Source: Ancylothrix sp036704045
GTDB lineage: Bacteria; Cyanobacteriota; Cyanobacteriia; Cyanobacteriales; Oscillatoriaceae
Length of the DNA stretch: 64,000 nucleotides
Direction of reading: 5' to 3'
Assembly (NCBI GenBank): GCA_036704045.1
Contig: DATNQM010000022.1
Span: 62,001-126,000 of the forward strand
A program made the position numbers and the translations under genes. This document shows, piece after piece, positions 18,079-25,503 of this stretch (positions are counted from its first letter, which is position 1; every line of letters starts with the position of its first letter). The notes beneath the pieces were generated by a model. That model was not told the origin of the DNA. It worked only from the letters and a program-made list of their open reading frames with translations, and made no database searches.

Positions 18079-19068
18079 TTAACCCGCAATTCCTAAGCCT
18101 TTTGAAGCCAGCCATTCTTTATTATAAAGGCGGGATTGATATCTTGCGCCGCCATCACATAATACGGTAACAATGGTATGACCGGCACCCATTTGTTTTG
18201 CGAGGGCGACAGCAGCGCCGACGTTTATTCCAACGGAACCTCCCATAAATAATCCGTCTTTTTCTAATAGTTGATAAATGACTCTAACGGCTTCTTTGTC
18301 ATCAATTTGAATAGCATCGTCTATGGGTACATTTTCCATATTGCCGGTAATACGGCTATTACCAATACCTTCGGTTATTGAGCTTCCTTCGATGGTAATT
18401 TCGCCGGTTTTAACGTAACTATATAAACCGCTTCCCATTGGATCTGCAACTACTACTTTTATATTGGGATTTTTTTCTTTTAAATACATTGCAACTCCTG
18501 CGTAGGTTCCGCCGGTGCCGGTGGCTGCTACCCAAGCATCAATTTTTCCGCCAGTTTGTTCCCACATTTCCGGGCCGGTGGTTTCATAATGGGCGATGCG
18601 GTTTGCCAAATTATCAAATTGATTTGCCCAGATGGCATTTTCCATTTCTGCTGCTAATCTTCCTGAGAGTTTTACATAGTTATTTGGGTCTTTATAGGGG
18701 ACTGCCGGCACAGTTCTGACTTCGGCACCAAGGGTTTTTAAGGCATCAATTTTTTCTTGGGATTGAGTGTCTGGAATAACGATTAAACATTTATAGCCTT
18801 TGGCATTACAAATGTGTGCTAAACCGATGCCGGTGTTGCCTGCGGTTCCTTCTACCACTGTTCCACCTGGTTTAAGTAAGCCTTTTTCTTCTGCATCTTT
18901 AATAATATATAATGCAGCCCGATCTTTGACTGAGCCTCCGGGGTTAAGAAATTCTGCTTTGCCTAAAATTTCGCAACCTGTTTCTTCACTAAAGCTATTT
19001 AAGCGTATTAGTGGGGTGTTGCCAATGGTGTCGATAAATCCGTTTTTGATATTCATTGATGAGAGCAT
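18079..19068 (-). CDS. cysK: Cysteine synthase A
   Basis: A 329-residue PLP-dependent O-acetylserine sulfhydrylase that makes cysteine from O-acetylserine and sulfide. Lys48 in LNPGGSVKDRAA binds PLP, EGTAGNTGIGLAH holds the phosphate loop, and TGTGGTYAGVA and GSVGINVGAA are family signatures. The length is typical of the CysK/CysM fold. GAGGT lies 6 bases before the first ATG (19068), which favours this start over the second Met at residue 5. In this cell cysteine feeds the desulfurase needed by the Dnd pathway at 52-57 kb. That is a metabolic link only; the genes are far apart. Confidence 0.93.
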   Translation of the reverse strand: MLSSMNIKNGFIDTIGNTPLIRLNSFSEETGCEILGKAEFLNPGGSVKDRAALYIIKDAEEKGLLKPGGTVVEGTAGNTGIGLAHICNAKGYKCLIVIPDTQSQEKIDALKTLGAEVRTVPAVPYKDPNNYVKLSGRLAAEMENAIWANQFDNLANRIAHYETTGPEMWEQTGGKIDAWVAATGTGGTYAGVAMYLKEKNPNIKVVVADPMGSGLYSYVKTGEITIEGSSITEGIGNSRITGNMENVPIDDAIQIDDKEAVRVIYQLLEKDGLFMGGSVGINVGAAVALAKQMGAGHTIVTVLCDGGARYQSRLYNKEWLASKGLGIAG

Positions 19069-19108
19069 AAATTTGACCTCAATTCTTTGAAAAATTATAA
19101 CAAAAAAA

Positions 19109-19125
19109 GCTGGGCAGAACCCAGC
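19109..19125 (-). terminator. Rho-independent terminator of the peroxiredoxin gene
   Basis: GCTGGG (19109-19114) pairs with CCCAGC (19120-19125) across a 5-base loop. On the minus strand the hairpin is followed directly by seven T (19108-19102). It lies 24 bases beyond the peroxiredoxin stop codon. Confidence 0.85.
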
Positions 19126-19148
19126 CTATTTTTAAAGTGTATGAGCTT

Positions 19149-19787
19149 TTATTTGTTAGGTTGAGGTGTTAGGCGCAAATAGGGTTTAACTGCATTGTAT
19201 CCTTTGGGGAATTTTTCTTGCAATTCTTGAGGGTCTTGAATGGAAGGAACAATGACGCAATCTTCGCCATCTGTCCAATTTGCCGGTGTTGCAACGCTGT
19301 ATTTATCTGTTAGTTGCAATGAGTCAATTACGCGTAATAATTCATCAAAATTACGGCCGGTGCTCGCAGGATAAGTGAAGGTAAGGCGGAGTTTTTTCTC
19401 TGGATCAATAATGAAAACTGACCGAATTGTTAGGTTATTTAAAGAGTTAGGATGGATCATGTCGTAAAGGTCAGAAACTTTACGATCTGGATCGGCCAAA
19501 ATCGGATAATTTAAGGCGACGTTTTGCGTTTCTTCAATGTCTTTAATCCAACCCTGATGAGATTCTACATCATCGACGCTGAGGGCAAGTGGTTTGACGT
19601 TGCGTTTCTCAAATTCCGATTTGAGGCGAGCTACAGCGCCGAGTTCGGTGGTGCAAACCGGCGTGTAGTCTTTGGGATGCGAAAATAATACAACCCAGCT
19701 ATCACCAGCCCAGTCATAAAAGTTGATTTCGCCCTTAGAGGAGGCTTGTGTAAAGTTGGGGACGGTATCACCTAAGCGGAGTGCCAT
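19149..19787 (-). CDS. 1-Cys peroxiredoxin (Prx6 class)
   Basis: A 212-residue thiol peroxidase of the AhpC/TSA superfamily that reduces hydrogen peroxide and organic peroxides. The peroxidatic Cys45 lies in HPKDYTPVCTTELGAVARL, the Prx6-type motif. No second conserved resolving Cys is visible, other than Cys in EDCVIVPSI. The C-terminal dimer-forming extension (DSLQLTDKYSVATPANWTDGEDC) is that of the 1-Cys group. The gene is monocistronic with a terminator. Cyanobacterial 1-Cys peroxiredoxins are cytoplasmic oxidative-stress proteins. The upstream region to 19974 may hold its promoter. Confidence 0.93.
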   Translation of the reverse strand: MALRLGDTVPNFTQASSKGEINFYDWAGDSWVVLFSHPKDYTPVCTTELGAVARLKSEFEKRNVKPLALSVDDVESHQGWIKDIEETQNVALNYPILADPDRKVSDLYDMIHPNSLNNLTIRSVFIIDPEKKLRLTFTYPASTGRNFDELLRVIDSLQLTDKYSVATPANWTDGEDCVIVPSIQDPQELQEKFPKGYNAVKPYLRLTPQPNK

Positions 19788-19974
19788 AACTGCTTTCCTG
19801 TACTTCTCAATTGCAGAAAAAAATATTCTCTCAAGGCATCATGCCATAAAACCCCGGTTCTCCGATAGGTTTTTGGCGGTTTGTTACAAAAAATTACAAA
19901 CTGTTGTCCAAGCTAATACTATAATCAATGTTTATCTTGCCTAAATATCTTGATTTTTCCTTAAGATAAATCCT

Positions 19975-20253
19975 GTGTTTCAACTCCTATATCCTTTAAT
20001 TCGCGCTATTGAACCGTTTTTGGTGCCGATCTGTTTTGTTTCGGCTTGGGCGATTGTTTTGATGGTAGGCTTGAGCCTCTGGAGTGCTCTGAGAGATGGG
20101 TTTGCTCGCGCTAAGCAAATGCACCAGATTCCTTGCTCGAATTGTGTGTTTTTTACCAACGATCACCGGCTTAAATGTCCTGTCCGTCCAACGGCTGCCG
20201 GTACGGAGGACGCGATTGCTTGTTTAGATTACCGGCCCCCAACTCGATTTTAA
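19975..20253 (+). CDS. Small conserved membrane protein with four C-terminal cysteines
   Basis: A 92-residue protein starting at a GTG codon. Residues 10-40 form one or two membrane segments (FLVPICFVSAWAIVLMVGLSLW). A soluble tail has Cys in SNC pattern (IPCSNCVFF), then RLKCP and IACLDY, so four cysteines could bind a metal or a cluster. I recall similar small proteins in cyanobacteria but know no function. No paired gene is evident, and the peroxiredoxin lies divergently 187 bases away. Confidence 0.7.
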   Translation: MFQLLYPLIRAIEPFLVPICFVSAWAIVLMVGLSLWSALRDGFARAKQMHQIPCSNCVFFTNDHRLKCPVRPTAAGTEDAIACLDYRPPTRF

Positions 20254-20274
20254 TTAATATCAATTTATTAACCA

Positions 20275-20321
20275 CCGATTAAAATCGGATGTAAACACGA
20301 ATAAAACCCCCTTCGCGGGTT
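20275..20321 (+). terminator. Two small hairpins, possible terminator
   Basis: CCGATT (20275-20280) pairs with AATCGG (20283-20288), and AACCC (20305-20309) pairs with GGGTT (20317-20321). They lie just after the small membrane protein gene. No T-run of note follows, so termination is weakly supported. Confidence 0.3.
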
Positions 20322-20420
20322 AGTAAAGTTGACTATTTAATATTAGTTTTGGTTAATTAATAATAAATCGCTGAATTTTGTGGTCGGTTAATTAAGAGAT
20401 AACATCAATTAAATTTTGTG

Positions 20421-21374
20421 TTATTCCATTTCTAATAACACCTTTAAAACGCCTCGTTTTCCCGCAGATTCAAAAGCCGACATTGCCTCCTCTAAAGGAT
20501 AACGATGTTGAATTAAACTATTGACATCGATAGTTTTTTGTGATAATAAATCAATAGCTTTTTGGAAGGGGCCGCAACGAGAACCAATCAGCGTAATTTC
20601 ATCTACAACTATCGAAGAAATATCTAAATTTAAGTTAGCTGCGTAGGTACTTTTTAAGACCAAAATTCCACGCGGACGTAAGGCACTGCGGGCAATTGAA
20701 AAGCCTTCTGGGTTGCCGGTGCATTCGACAGCAATATCAAAACTACGCTCTTTTAAAACATCTTTAAAACCTACTTTTATGCCACGAGATTCTAAATTTG
20801 CCAGCTTATCCGAATGTCTGCCTATTACTAATAAATCACAGCCGGTTAAAGCTAAAGTTTGCGCTACCAACTGCCCTAATTTTCCATCGCCTACAACTAA
20901 AATTTTTTGATTGGGAGTAATTTTAACTTGTTCTTGAATTTCTAGCGCCGCCGCCACCGGCTCAGTAAAAGTAGCCTCATCCAGACTAACATTTTCTGGA
21001 ACCAAATATAAATTTTTGACTGGCAAAGTTAAATATTCAGCAAAGGCACCATGACGATTAACAATACCTAAAACTGTGCGATTTTCGCAGTGCGTTGGTT
21101 GTCCGCTTTTACAAAATCGGCATTCTCCACAAGCAGCATTTATTTCGCCAACAACAGCGCGGTTAATGAGATTTTCTGGGCCTTTTTCTACCCTTCCCAC
21201 AAATTCATGTCCTAAAATGCCGGTGTAGGGGTAATATCCTCTCAGAAGTTCCAAATCAGTATTACAAATTCCTGCTTGCAATACTTTAATTAAGGCTTCT
21301 CCTTCGGGAGGTTGAGGGATGGGGAGATTATCTTTAAGGGATAATTGCTTATTTTCTAACCATACTGCTTTCAT
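20421..21374 (-). CDS. Zinc-binding MDR-family alcohol dehydrogenase
   Basis: A 317-residue medium-chain dehydrogenase/reductase. The catalytic zinc Cys is in GICNTDLELLRGYYPYTGILGHEFVG (Cys, then HE). The structural zinc cluster is present as four cysteines between GEINAACGECRFCKSGQPTHCEN. The Rossmann domain has VVGDGKLGQLVAQTLA, and IDVNSLIQHRYPLEEAMSAFE is the C-terminal signature. The start MKAVWLENKQL is usual. It is somewhat shorter than the 340-350 of most family members. The substrate is not identifiable. It is not adjacent to any pathway that would reveal its role. Confidence 0.85.
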   Translation of the reverse strand: MKAVWLENKQLSLKDNLPIPQPPEGEALIKVLQAGICNTDLELLRGYYPYTGILGHEFVGRVEKGPENLINRAVVGEINAACGECRFCKSGQPTHCENRTVLGIVNRHGAFAEYLTLPVKNLYLVPENVSLDEATFTEPVAAALEIQEQVKITPNQKILVVGDGKLGQLVAQTLALTGCDLLVIGRHSDKLANLESRGIKVGFKDVLKERSFDIAVECTGNPEGFSIARSALRPRGILVLKSTYAANLNLDISSIVVDEITLIGSRCGPFQKAIDLLSQKTIDVNSLIQHRYPLEEAMSAFESAGKRGVLKVLLEME

Positions 21375-21428
21375 AGGAAGTTAAAACCTCAATTACAAGC
21401 TTAAAAAGAAAGACAAAATAAACCGGCG

Positions 21429-21806
21429 TTAAATTAAGGCAATTTGGGATGCAGCCTTAAGGTTAGTATATTTTGCCAAAAAGTTGACAGCATCCACAAG
21501 GGAAGGAAAAAGCCGGTTTTTTATATCTGCCGGTGTCATTGCAGAAATGTCATCTTTGTCTACAGTTTCGCTGATTTTAGCAATGAAACGAACTTTTAAA
21601 TCGGTATTTGTTTTTTCTGTACAATAAACCGCATATTCTGCCAGTTGATAGTTTGGCGTTTTTTCTAAAGTGAAATTTTTGGGATATTCAGCAATATCAA
21701 TAAACACCGAATCAAGTTGCAATTTTACTGCCGGTACTGCTTTGTTGCAAAAACGGGTGAGGTTGTCTATATTTTTAATCCTCGTCAACAGAGATGGAAT
21801 GCTCAT
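21429..21806 (-). CDS. Hypothetical protein
   Basis: A protein of 125 residues if started at MSIPSLLTRIKNID (21806). The frame is open upstream for 20 more residues, but those (MHCCSTDRGSPHYF) look unlike coding sequence. It has no membrane segment or motif I recognise. It has charged and aromatic residues in a normal mix and ends KYTNLKAASQIALI. It contains GCCGGT-type hexamers (native-like). It is a separate gene from the HNH endonuclease that begins about 80 bases further on. Confidence 0.5.
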   Translation of the reverse strand: MSIPSLLTRIKNIDNLTRFCNKAVPAVKLQLDSVFIDIAEYPKNFTLEKTPNYQLAEYAVYCTEKTNTDLKVRFIAKISETVDKDDISAMTPADIKNRLFPSLVDAVNFLAKYTNLKAASQIALI

Positions 21807-21948
21807 TTTGCTTGGAATGGTGTGGAAGTAATGGGGTGAGCCGCGATCAGTCGAGCAACAGTGCAAGCCCTTGATTTGAATCGGTGAACTATGTTGGCAA
21901 CTCGTGCAGAAGAGGAATTACGGGGTTGTCATCCTCCCACCGAAGATA

Positions 21949-23265
21949 TCAATCCCGTAGACCCTGGCTTGTAGGTAATTTCGCCAACAACATCTTGATC
22001 TCTTCAATACTAAGCGGTGGAGAATGGCGATGAATCATAGCATGACAATTTGGGCAAACAGGACGTAAATCCTTTATCGGGTCAACCTCATACTCTGATC
22101 GAATTTCTGAAATAGGGCGCAGATGATGGACATGAATAAAACCTTCGCCTAGTTGCCCAAAGACTTTGCTAAAGTTGAAACTACAAACCGAGCAATCTAA
22201 ACCATAATATTCAATACATTTTTGACGAGCTTTGGGATCTCGTTCATAGGCATTAACCGAGACTTGACGCACTGCACCTTCTCGAAATGTTTCTTCTGTC
22301 ACTTCATCAGGAAAAATTCTGGCAGCGCTTGCCGCGTTTAATTCAGTACCTTTGATCGAATATCCTTGAGAAAGAAAGTCATAGACTTTGTTAATCTCTG
22401 ACTCAGATTGATGTCCTAACTTTATCCCAAAACGATAACCTAAATTGTTCCATGTAAGAATTGCATTTAGAGTTTTGTCAGTATAGGGTTTTCGCTTTAA
22501 AGTCGCGTTTTCCCAGCCAATCTTGAACTGCGCTCGTCTTCGATTATCAGGAGGGCTACGCTCGTCCCGATCATAAACCAATTCACTGAAAATTTTCTCG
22601 TAAAGAATCTCAGTAGATAATCCTTCCGCTGCATTAGAAACAACCCAGCCTAGCTGATGTTGATCTGGAAATGCCTCATTGAGTAATGAAGCTCTATAAT
22701 TCGGATTAACAGCAGCCTCATAGACGATTGACTCATGAAATTTCTTATAAGGCGATCCTTTACAACGCTTAACTTCAGATAAAATTGCTCTTTTCCAAGC
22801 CAGCTTTTGTTCTATAGTTAACAACTCTTTAGGCAATCCTTCAAACCCAAGGAAGTAGGGAGCTTGCTCTGCTGTTTCTCCAGAATGAGGACTATATTGC
22901 TGGGATGAAAACTCTGGAGGGAAAGCCAGAGTAAGCAAATCAGGAAGTTGTTCAAAATCATAAGGAAAGATAAAACCCACTAAGGGCTTACGTTTACGGA
23001 AACCTTCAAGAACATATCTACCATTAATAGTTACAGGGAAATTTTTGTGTGGTGTGAGAGATAGAACAAGGCGAGGATCATCATTCTCAAGTTCTGTAAA
23101 CTCAATTAGTTCTTTCACTAGATCCAGATATTGATCTATCCATTCTCGATTAAGAGCCTGCTTAGCAACTTGTATTAAACGCTCATGAGCAGAGTCATTT
23201 TTTACCATAAAAACTTGGCCTTCTTGAACCTTAGAAACCGATACATAGCCCACACTTAATGTCAT
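21949..23265 (-). CDS. HNH endonuclease with unassigned N-terminal domain
   Basis: A 438-residue protein with a C-terminal HNH nuclease. The zinc or structural cysteines are in CIEYYGLDCSVCSFNF, the first active-site His in GFIHVHHLRPISE, then DLRPVCPNCHAMIHR completes the ββα-metal fold. This HNH version occurs in McrA-type modification-dependent restriction enzymes and in related stand-alone nucleases. The N-terminal roughly 330 residues show no domain I can name; they might read DNA modification. The gene and flanks (about 21735-23405) lack the GCCGGT hexamer, suggesting later acquisition. If it is a type IV enzyme, it should not attack the DNA of its own host, which may carry phosphorothioates. 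Confidence 0.75.
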   Translation of the reverse strand: MTLSVGYVSVSKVQEGQVFMVKNDSAHERLIQVAKQALNREWIDQYLDLVKELIEFTELENDDPRLVLSLTPHKNFPVTINGRYVLEGFRKRKPLVGFIFPYDFEQLPDLLTLAFPPEFSSQQYSPHSGETAEQAPYFLGFEGLPKELLTIEQKLAWKRAILSEVKRCKGSPYKKFHESIVYEAAVNPNYRASLLNEAFPDQHQLGWVVSNAAEGLSTEILYEKIFSELVYDRDERSPPDNRRRAQFKIGWENATLKRKPYTDKTLNAILTWNNLGYRFGIKLGHQSESEINKVYDFLSQGYSIKGTELNAASAARIFPDEVTEETFREGAVRQVSVNAYERDPKARQKCIEYYGLDCSVCSFNFSKVFGQLGEGFIHVHHLRPISEIRSEYEVDPIKDLRPVCPNCHAMIHRHSPPLSIEEIKMLLAKLPTSQGLRD

Positions 23266-23341
23266 GGTTTGGACTAAGAGGGAAAAACTTCAATTAATGG
23301 TAACAAATTGCCCTACCGCCGACATTGAGGAAGCAACTGGT

Positions 23342-23595
23342 AAAAAAACACCACTCTCCCAAATCCACAGAAGGTACAAAGATCACCCTCACAGAACTCA
23401 AAATATACCGGCAACTCCTAAACTGGCAAAAATACCCCATCCTCACTTTCTACGAACATCCGAACACTCAAAGTTTTAGCCCAACTTTTCCAGGGTTGTC
23501 TCACTCATTTCGAGGCTACAATTTCCGTTATCACCGGCACACCCCATCCCACTATTTCTACATTTTATCCCCAATAACTCCACCTAATTTAAATC
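23342..23595 (+). pseudogene. Element copy R1 (decayed small ORF)
   Basis: The first of three related blocks. It contains AAAAAACACCACT at its left edge and ACCTAATTTAAA at its right. Its left part reads KKHHSPKSTEGTKITLTELK, parallel to the corresponding frame in R3 (25097-25350), and then loses frame against it after about 50 residues. It contains two ACCGGC hexamers at positions equivalent to R3. No protein family was recognised. It is placed between the HNH endonuclease and a PIN toxin. Confidence 0.6.
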
Positions 23596-23609
23596 ATCTA
23601 AACTTACAA

Positions 23610-24026
23610 TTAACTAAACCTATCAATAAACATATCAGGAGTAACAATTTCTACTGATTGAAAAGGATTTAATACCAATAAATCTAAATCACCCGAAACA
23701 ATTACATTGGCATTACCACTAACAGCCAACTCTAAAAACTTATTATCTTTTTCATCTCGACTAACGGCAATTTTTTCTGTAATAGAGACTAACTCGGAGG
23801 CGCTGATAAATTTAAGTAAAAATATCTATCTCTCTTCTAAAGAAAGATACTTATTAAACTTTTTCCGATTCAAAACTTGCTCTAATTCATTTAAAGTCGC
23901 TTCAGGATATAAAATTATTCCTTGTTTTTCTGCCAATTCAATCGCCCGAAATGGGACTGAATTTTTAAACAGTAAAGCACTGATTAAAACATTCGTATCT
24001 ACGACAAATCTATTCGTCATTATCAT
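23610..24026 (-). pseudogene. PIN-domain toxin with in-frame stop codon
   Basis: The frame starts MIMTNRFVVDTNVLISALLF, which holds the first acidic residue (Asp of VDTN) of PIN RNases. After SLEER it meets a TAG (23826-23828). The same frame then continues for 71 residues to a TAA at 23610-23612, with the typical PIN remainder (ISASELVSITEKIAVSRDEK, then DNKFLELA and NVIVSGDLDLL with the further acidic residues). The full length would be 138 codons, the usual PIN toxin size. So a single nonsense change has split the gene, and the first 66 residues alone cannot be active. The ribbon-type antitoxin upstream is intact. A sequencing error or recent inactivation are the two explanations. Confidence 0.85.
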
Positions 24027-24036
24027 CCGCTAAAAT

Positions 24037-24237
24037 TTATTCTAAAATCTCTGGGGTTAAGCCTCGCTGTTGTGCTTTGTCAGAGATTTCTGCCATAACT
24101 TCAGTTAAACTTTTATTTGGTAAATTTCTTCTCAAAAACAATTGAACAATGTGGCTTAACTGTTTTTGAGTCTCAGAATTAGACCCTTCAAACGCCTTCT
24201 TAATATCTTCATCAACTTGAATCGTAATACTTGCCAT
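24037..24237 (-). CDS. Ribbon-helix-helix antitoxin of the PIN module
   Basis: A 66-residue antitoxin starting MASITIQVDEDIKKAFEGSN, a beta-strand-first RHH DNA-binding motif, followed by helices and an acidic C-terminal tail (SDKAQQRGLTPEILE). The PIN toxin gene begins 10 bases downstream on the same strand. It would repress its own promoter and cover the toxin. Its toxin is now broken (see 23610-24026), so this may be a decaying module. Confidence 0.8.
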   Translation of the reverse strand: MASITIQVDEDIKKAFEGSNSETQKQLSHIVQLFLRRNLPNKSLTEVMAEISDKAQQRGLTPEILE

Positions 24238-24296
24238 AGTCCTGATTAATCCTTTGAATATATGCTCTTATCATTCTCTAATTAATTATGACATAA

Positions 24297-24446
24297 TTTT
24301 CTATGAAGATACGAAACCCCAAAGTTTTAGCCAAACTTTTCAAGGTTTTTCTCACACACTTCAACCCTAGAATCTATCTCATCCCCGGCACACTTCATCC
24401 CACGATTCCCATTTTCTCACCCCAAGACTTGTACCTAATTTAAACT
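24297..24446 (+). pseudogene. Element copy R2 (3' part only)
   Basis: This block matches the right-hand half of R1 and R3: TATGAAGATACGAAACCCC, AAAGTTTTAGCCAAACTTTT and CACTTCAACCCTAGAATCT align with R3 at 25206 onward, and GTACCTAATTTAAAC matches the R1 end. The left half is absent. The frame parallel to R3 runs into a stop after CACTTCAACC, so it is a relic. It occupies the 316-base gap between the two toxin-antitoxin modules. Confidence 0.6.
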
Positions 24447-24553
24447 ATTATTGATTGGCTAGAAATCACTATTTTAGAAATATAACCTGTAACAAAATAG
24501 AGTAAACTTGGCTAGATGAATGGATGAAAGTATAAAATTTTCACTATCTACTA

Positions 24554-24820
24554 CTATTCACTGTAATGATATTTACAAGCCACAATTATAATTGCTTCAT
24601 CTGTAACTTGGTAAACTAAACGATGTTCGTTATCAATGCGTCTTGAGCAAAAACCACTTAACTCGTATTTCAAAGGTTCAGGTTTTCCCAGTCCTTCAAA
24701 CGGTGATCGGTCTATATCTTTAATCAGTTCAACAATTTTGCGATAAATTTTTTTGTCTAATTTTACCCACTCAGTAAAATCTTCAAAAGCAGAAGATTCA
24801 AAAATAATTTTTCTGCTCAT
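24554..24820 (-). CDS. YoeB-type toxin
   Basis: An 88-residue Txe/YoeB-family mRNA interferase, a RelE fold. Signatures are MSRKIIFESSAFEDFTEW, the KIVELIKDIDRSPFEGLGKP segment, LSGFCSRRIDNEHRLVYQV and the terminal KYHYSE, where the His-Tyr are usual active-site residues. Glu/Arg/His positions needed for cleavage are all visible. Its ATG overlaps the antitoxin stop (TAATG). Such toxins cut ribosome-bound mRNA. Confidence 0.92.
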   Translation of the reverse strand: MSRKIIFESSAFEDFTEWVKLDKKIYRKIVELIKDIDRSPFEGLGKPEPLKYELSGFCSRRIDNEHRLVYQVTDEAIIIVACKYHYSE

Positions 24821-25041
24821 TATAAATCCTGTAAGTTAACTTCAACTAAATTTTGCTTTTTTTTAACATTTTTAATAGCTTTTAAAAGTTGAGTTTTGTT
24901 AACTTCTGATTGGAGGAGATATTCAGTTTCATCAAATTGTGAAACAATGATTTCAATCTCTTTATCTCCAAAAGCAGCTTTAATTTCTTCTAAAAAATTA
25001 CTATCTAGTTCACTAGCTTTCAACCGATAAACTGTTGACAT
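24820..25041 (-). CDS. Antitoxin paired with the YoeB-type toxin
   Basis: A 73-residue protein (MSTVYRLKASELDSNFLEEI) with an N-terminal strand-helix region and a basic-acidic C-terminus (NVKKKQNLVEVNLQDL). It is not a clear Phd/YefM protein; it belongs to a cyanobacterial antitoxin group that pairs with YoeB/RelE toxins. It is the first gene of the unit, and its TAA overlaps the toxin ATG. Confidence 0.8.
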   Translation of the reverse strand: MSTVYRLKASELDSNFLEEIKAAFGDKEIEIIVSQFDETEYLLQSEVNKTQLLKAIKNVKKKQNLVEVNLQDL

Positions 25042-25096
25042 AGTTTCTACCTATTTTTTATCCTGATAATTATATTGTTATCTTAGCGCCTTTCGT

Positions 25097-25350
25097 CAAA
25101 AAACACCACTACCCCAAATCAACTGAAGGCAAACCTCGCACCCTCACAGAACACAAAATTTACCGGCAACTCCTAGACCGGCAAAAACACCCCATCCTCA
25201 TTTTCTACGAACATACAAACCCCCAAAGTTTTATCCAAACTTTTCTTGATTTCTTCAATCTTTTCAACCCTAGAATCTGCCTCATCACCGGCACATTTCA
25301 TCCCACTCTTCCCACTTTTTCATCCTAAAATCTGCACCTTATCCAAACTA
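25097..25350 (+). pseudogene. Element copy R3 (longest coherent reading frame)
   Basis: The most intact of the three blocks. A single frame (25095-25328) reads KKHHYPKSTEGKPRTLTEHK and continues through IYRQLLDRQKHPILIFYE, HTNPQSFIQTF and TGTFHPTLPTFSS to TAA. No start codon is in frame nearby. Its similarity to R1 is colinear over the whole 254 bases. The family was not recognised. Confidence 0.6.
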
Positions 25351-25435
25351 TATTGAAGCTTTTTTAACGTCTTTCCGCTTCTATTAACCGGCTTTCCTCT
25401 TAACACCACCGGCCCACAAAAAACCCAACAAAAAA

Positions 25436-25463
25436 GTAAAAGGTAAAAGGTAAAAGGTAAAAG
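25436..25463 (+). repeat. GTAAAAG heptamer tandem repeat
   Basis: Four perfect tandem copies of GTAAAAG (25436-25463) lie 41 bases beyond the stop of the enolase gene on the minus strand. Heptanucleotide tandem repeats are a known feature of filamentous cyanobacterial genomes (STRR sequences). Here it sits between the toxin-antitoxin/relic region and enolase, and may mark a boundary. Confidence 0.85.
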
Positions 25464-25503
25464 GTAATAAAAATCCTCATTACCCCTTACCAATTACAAC
25501 AAA

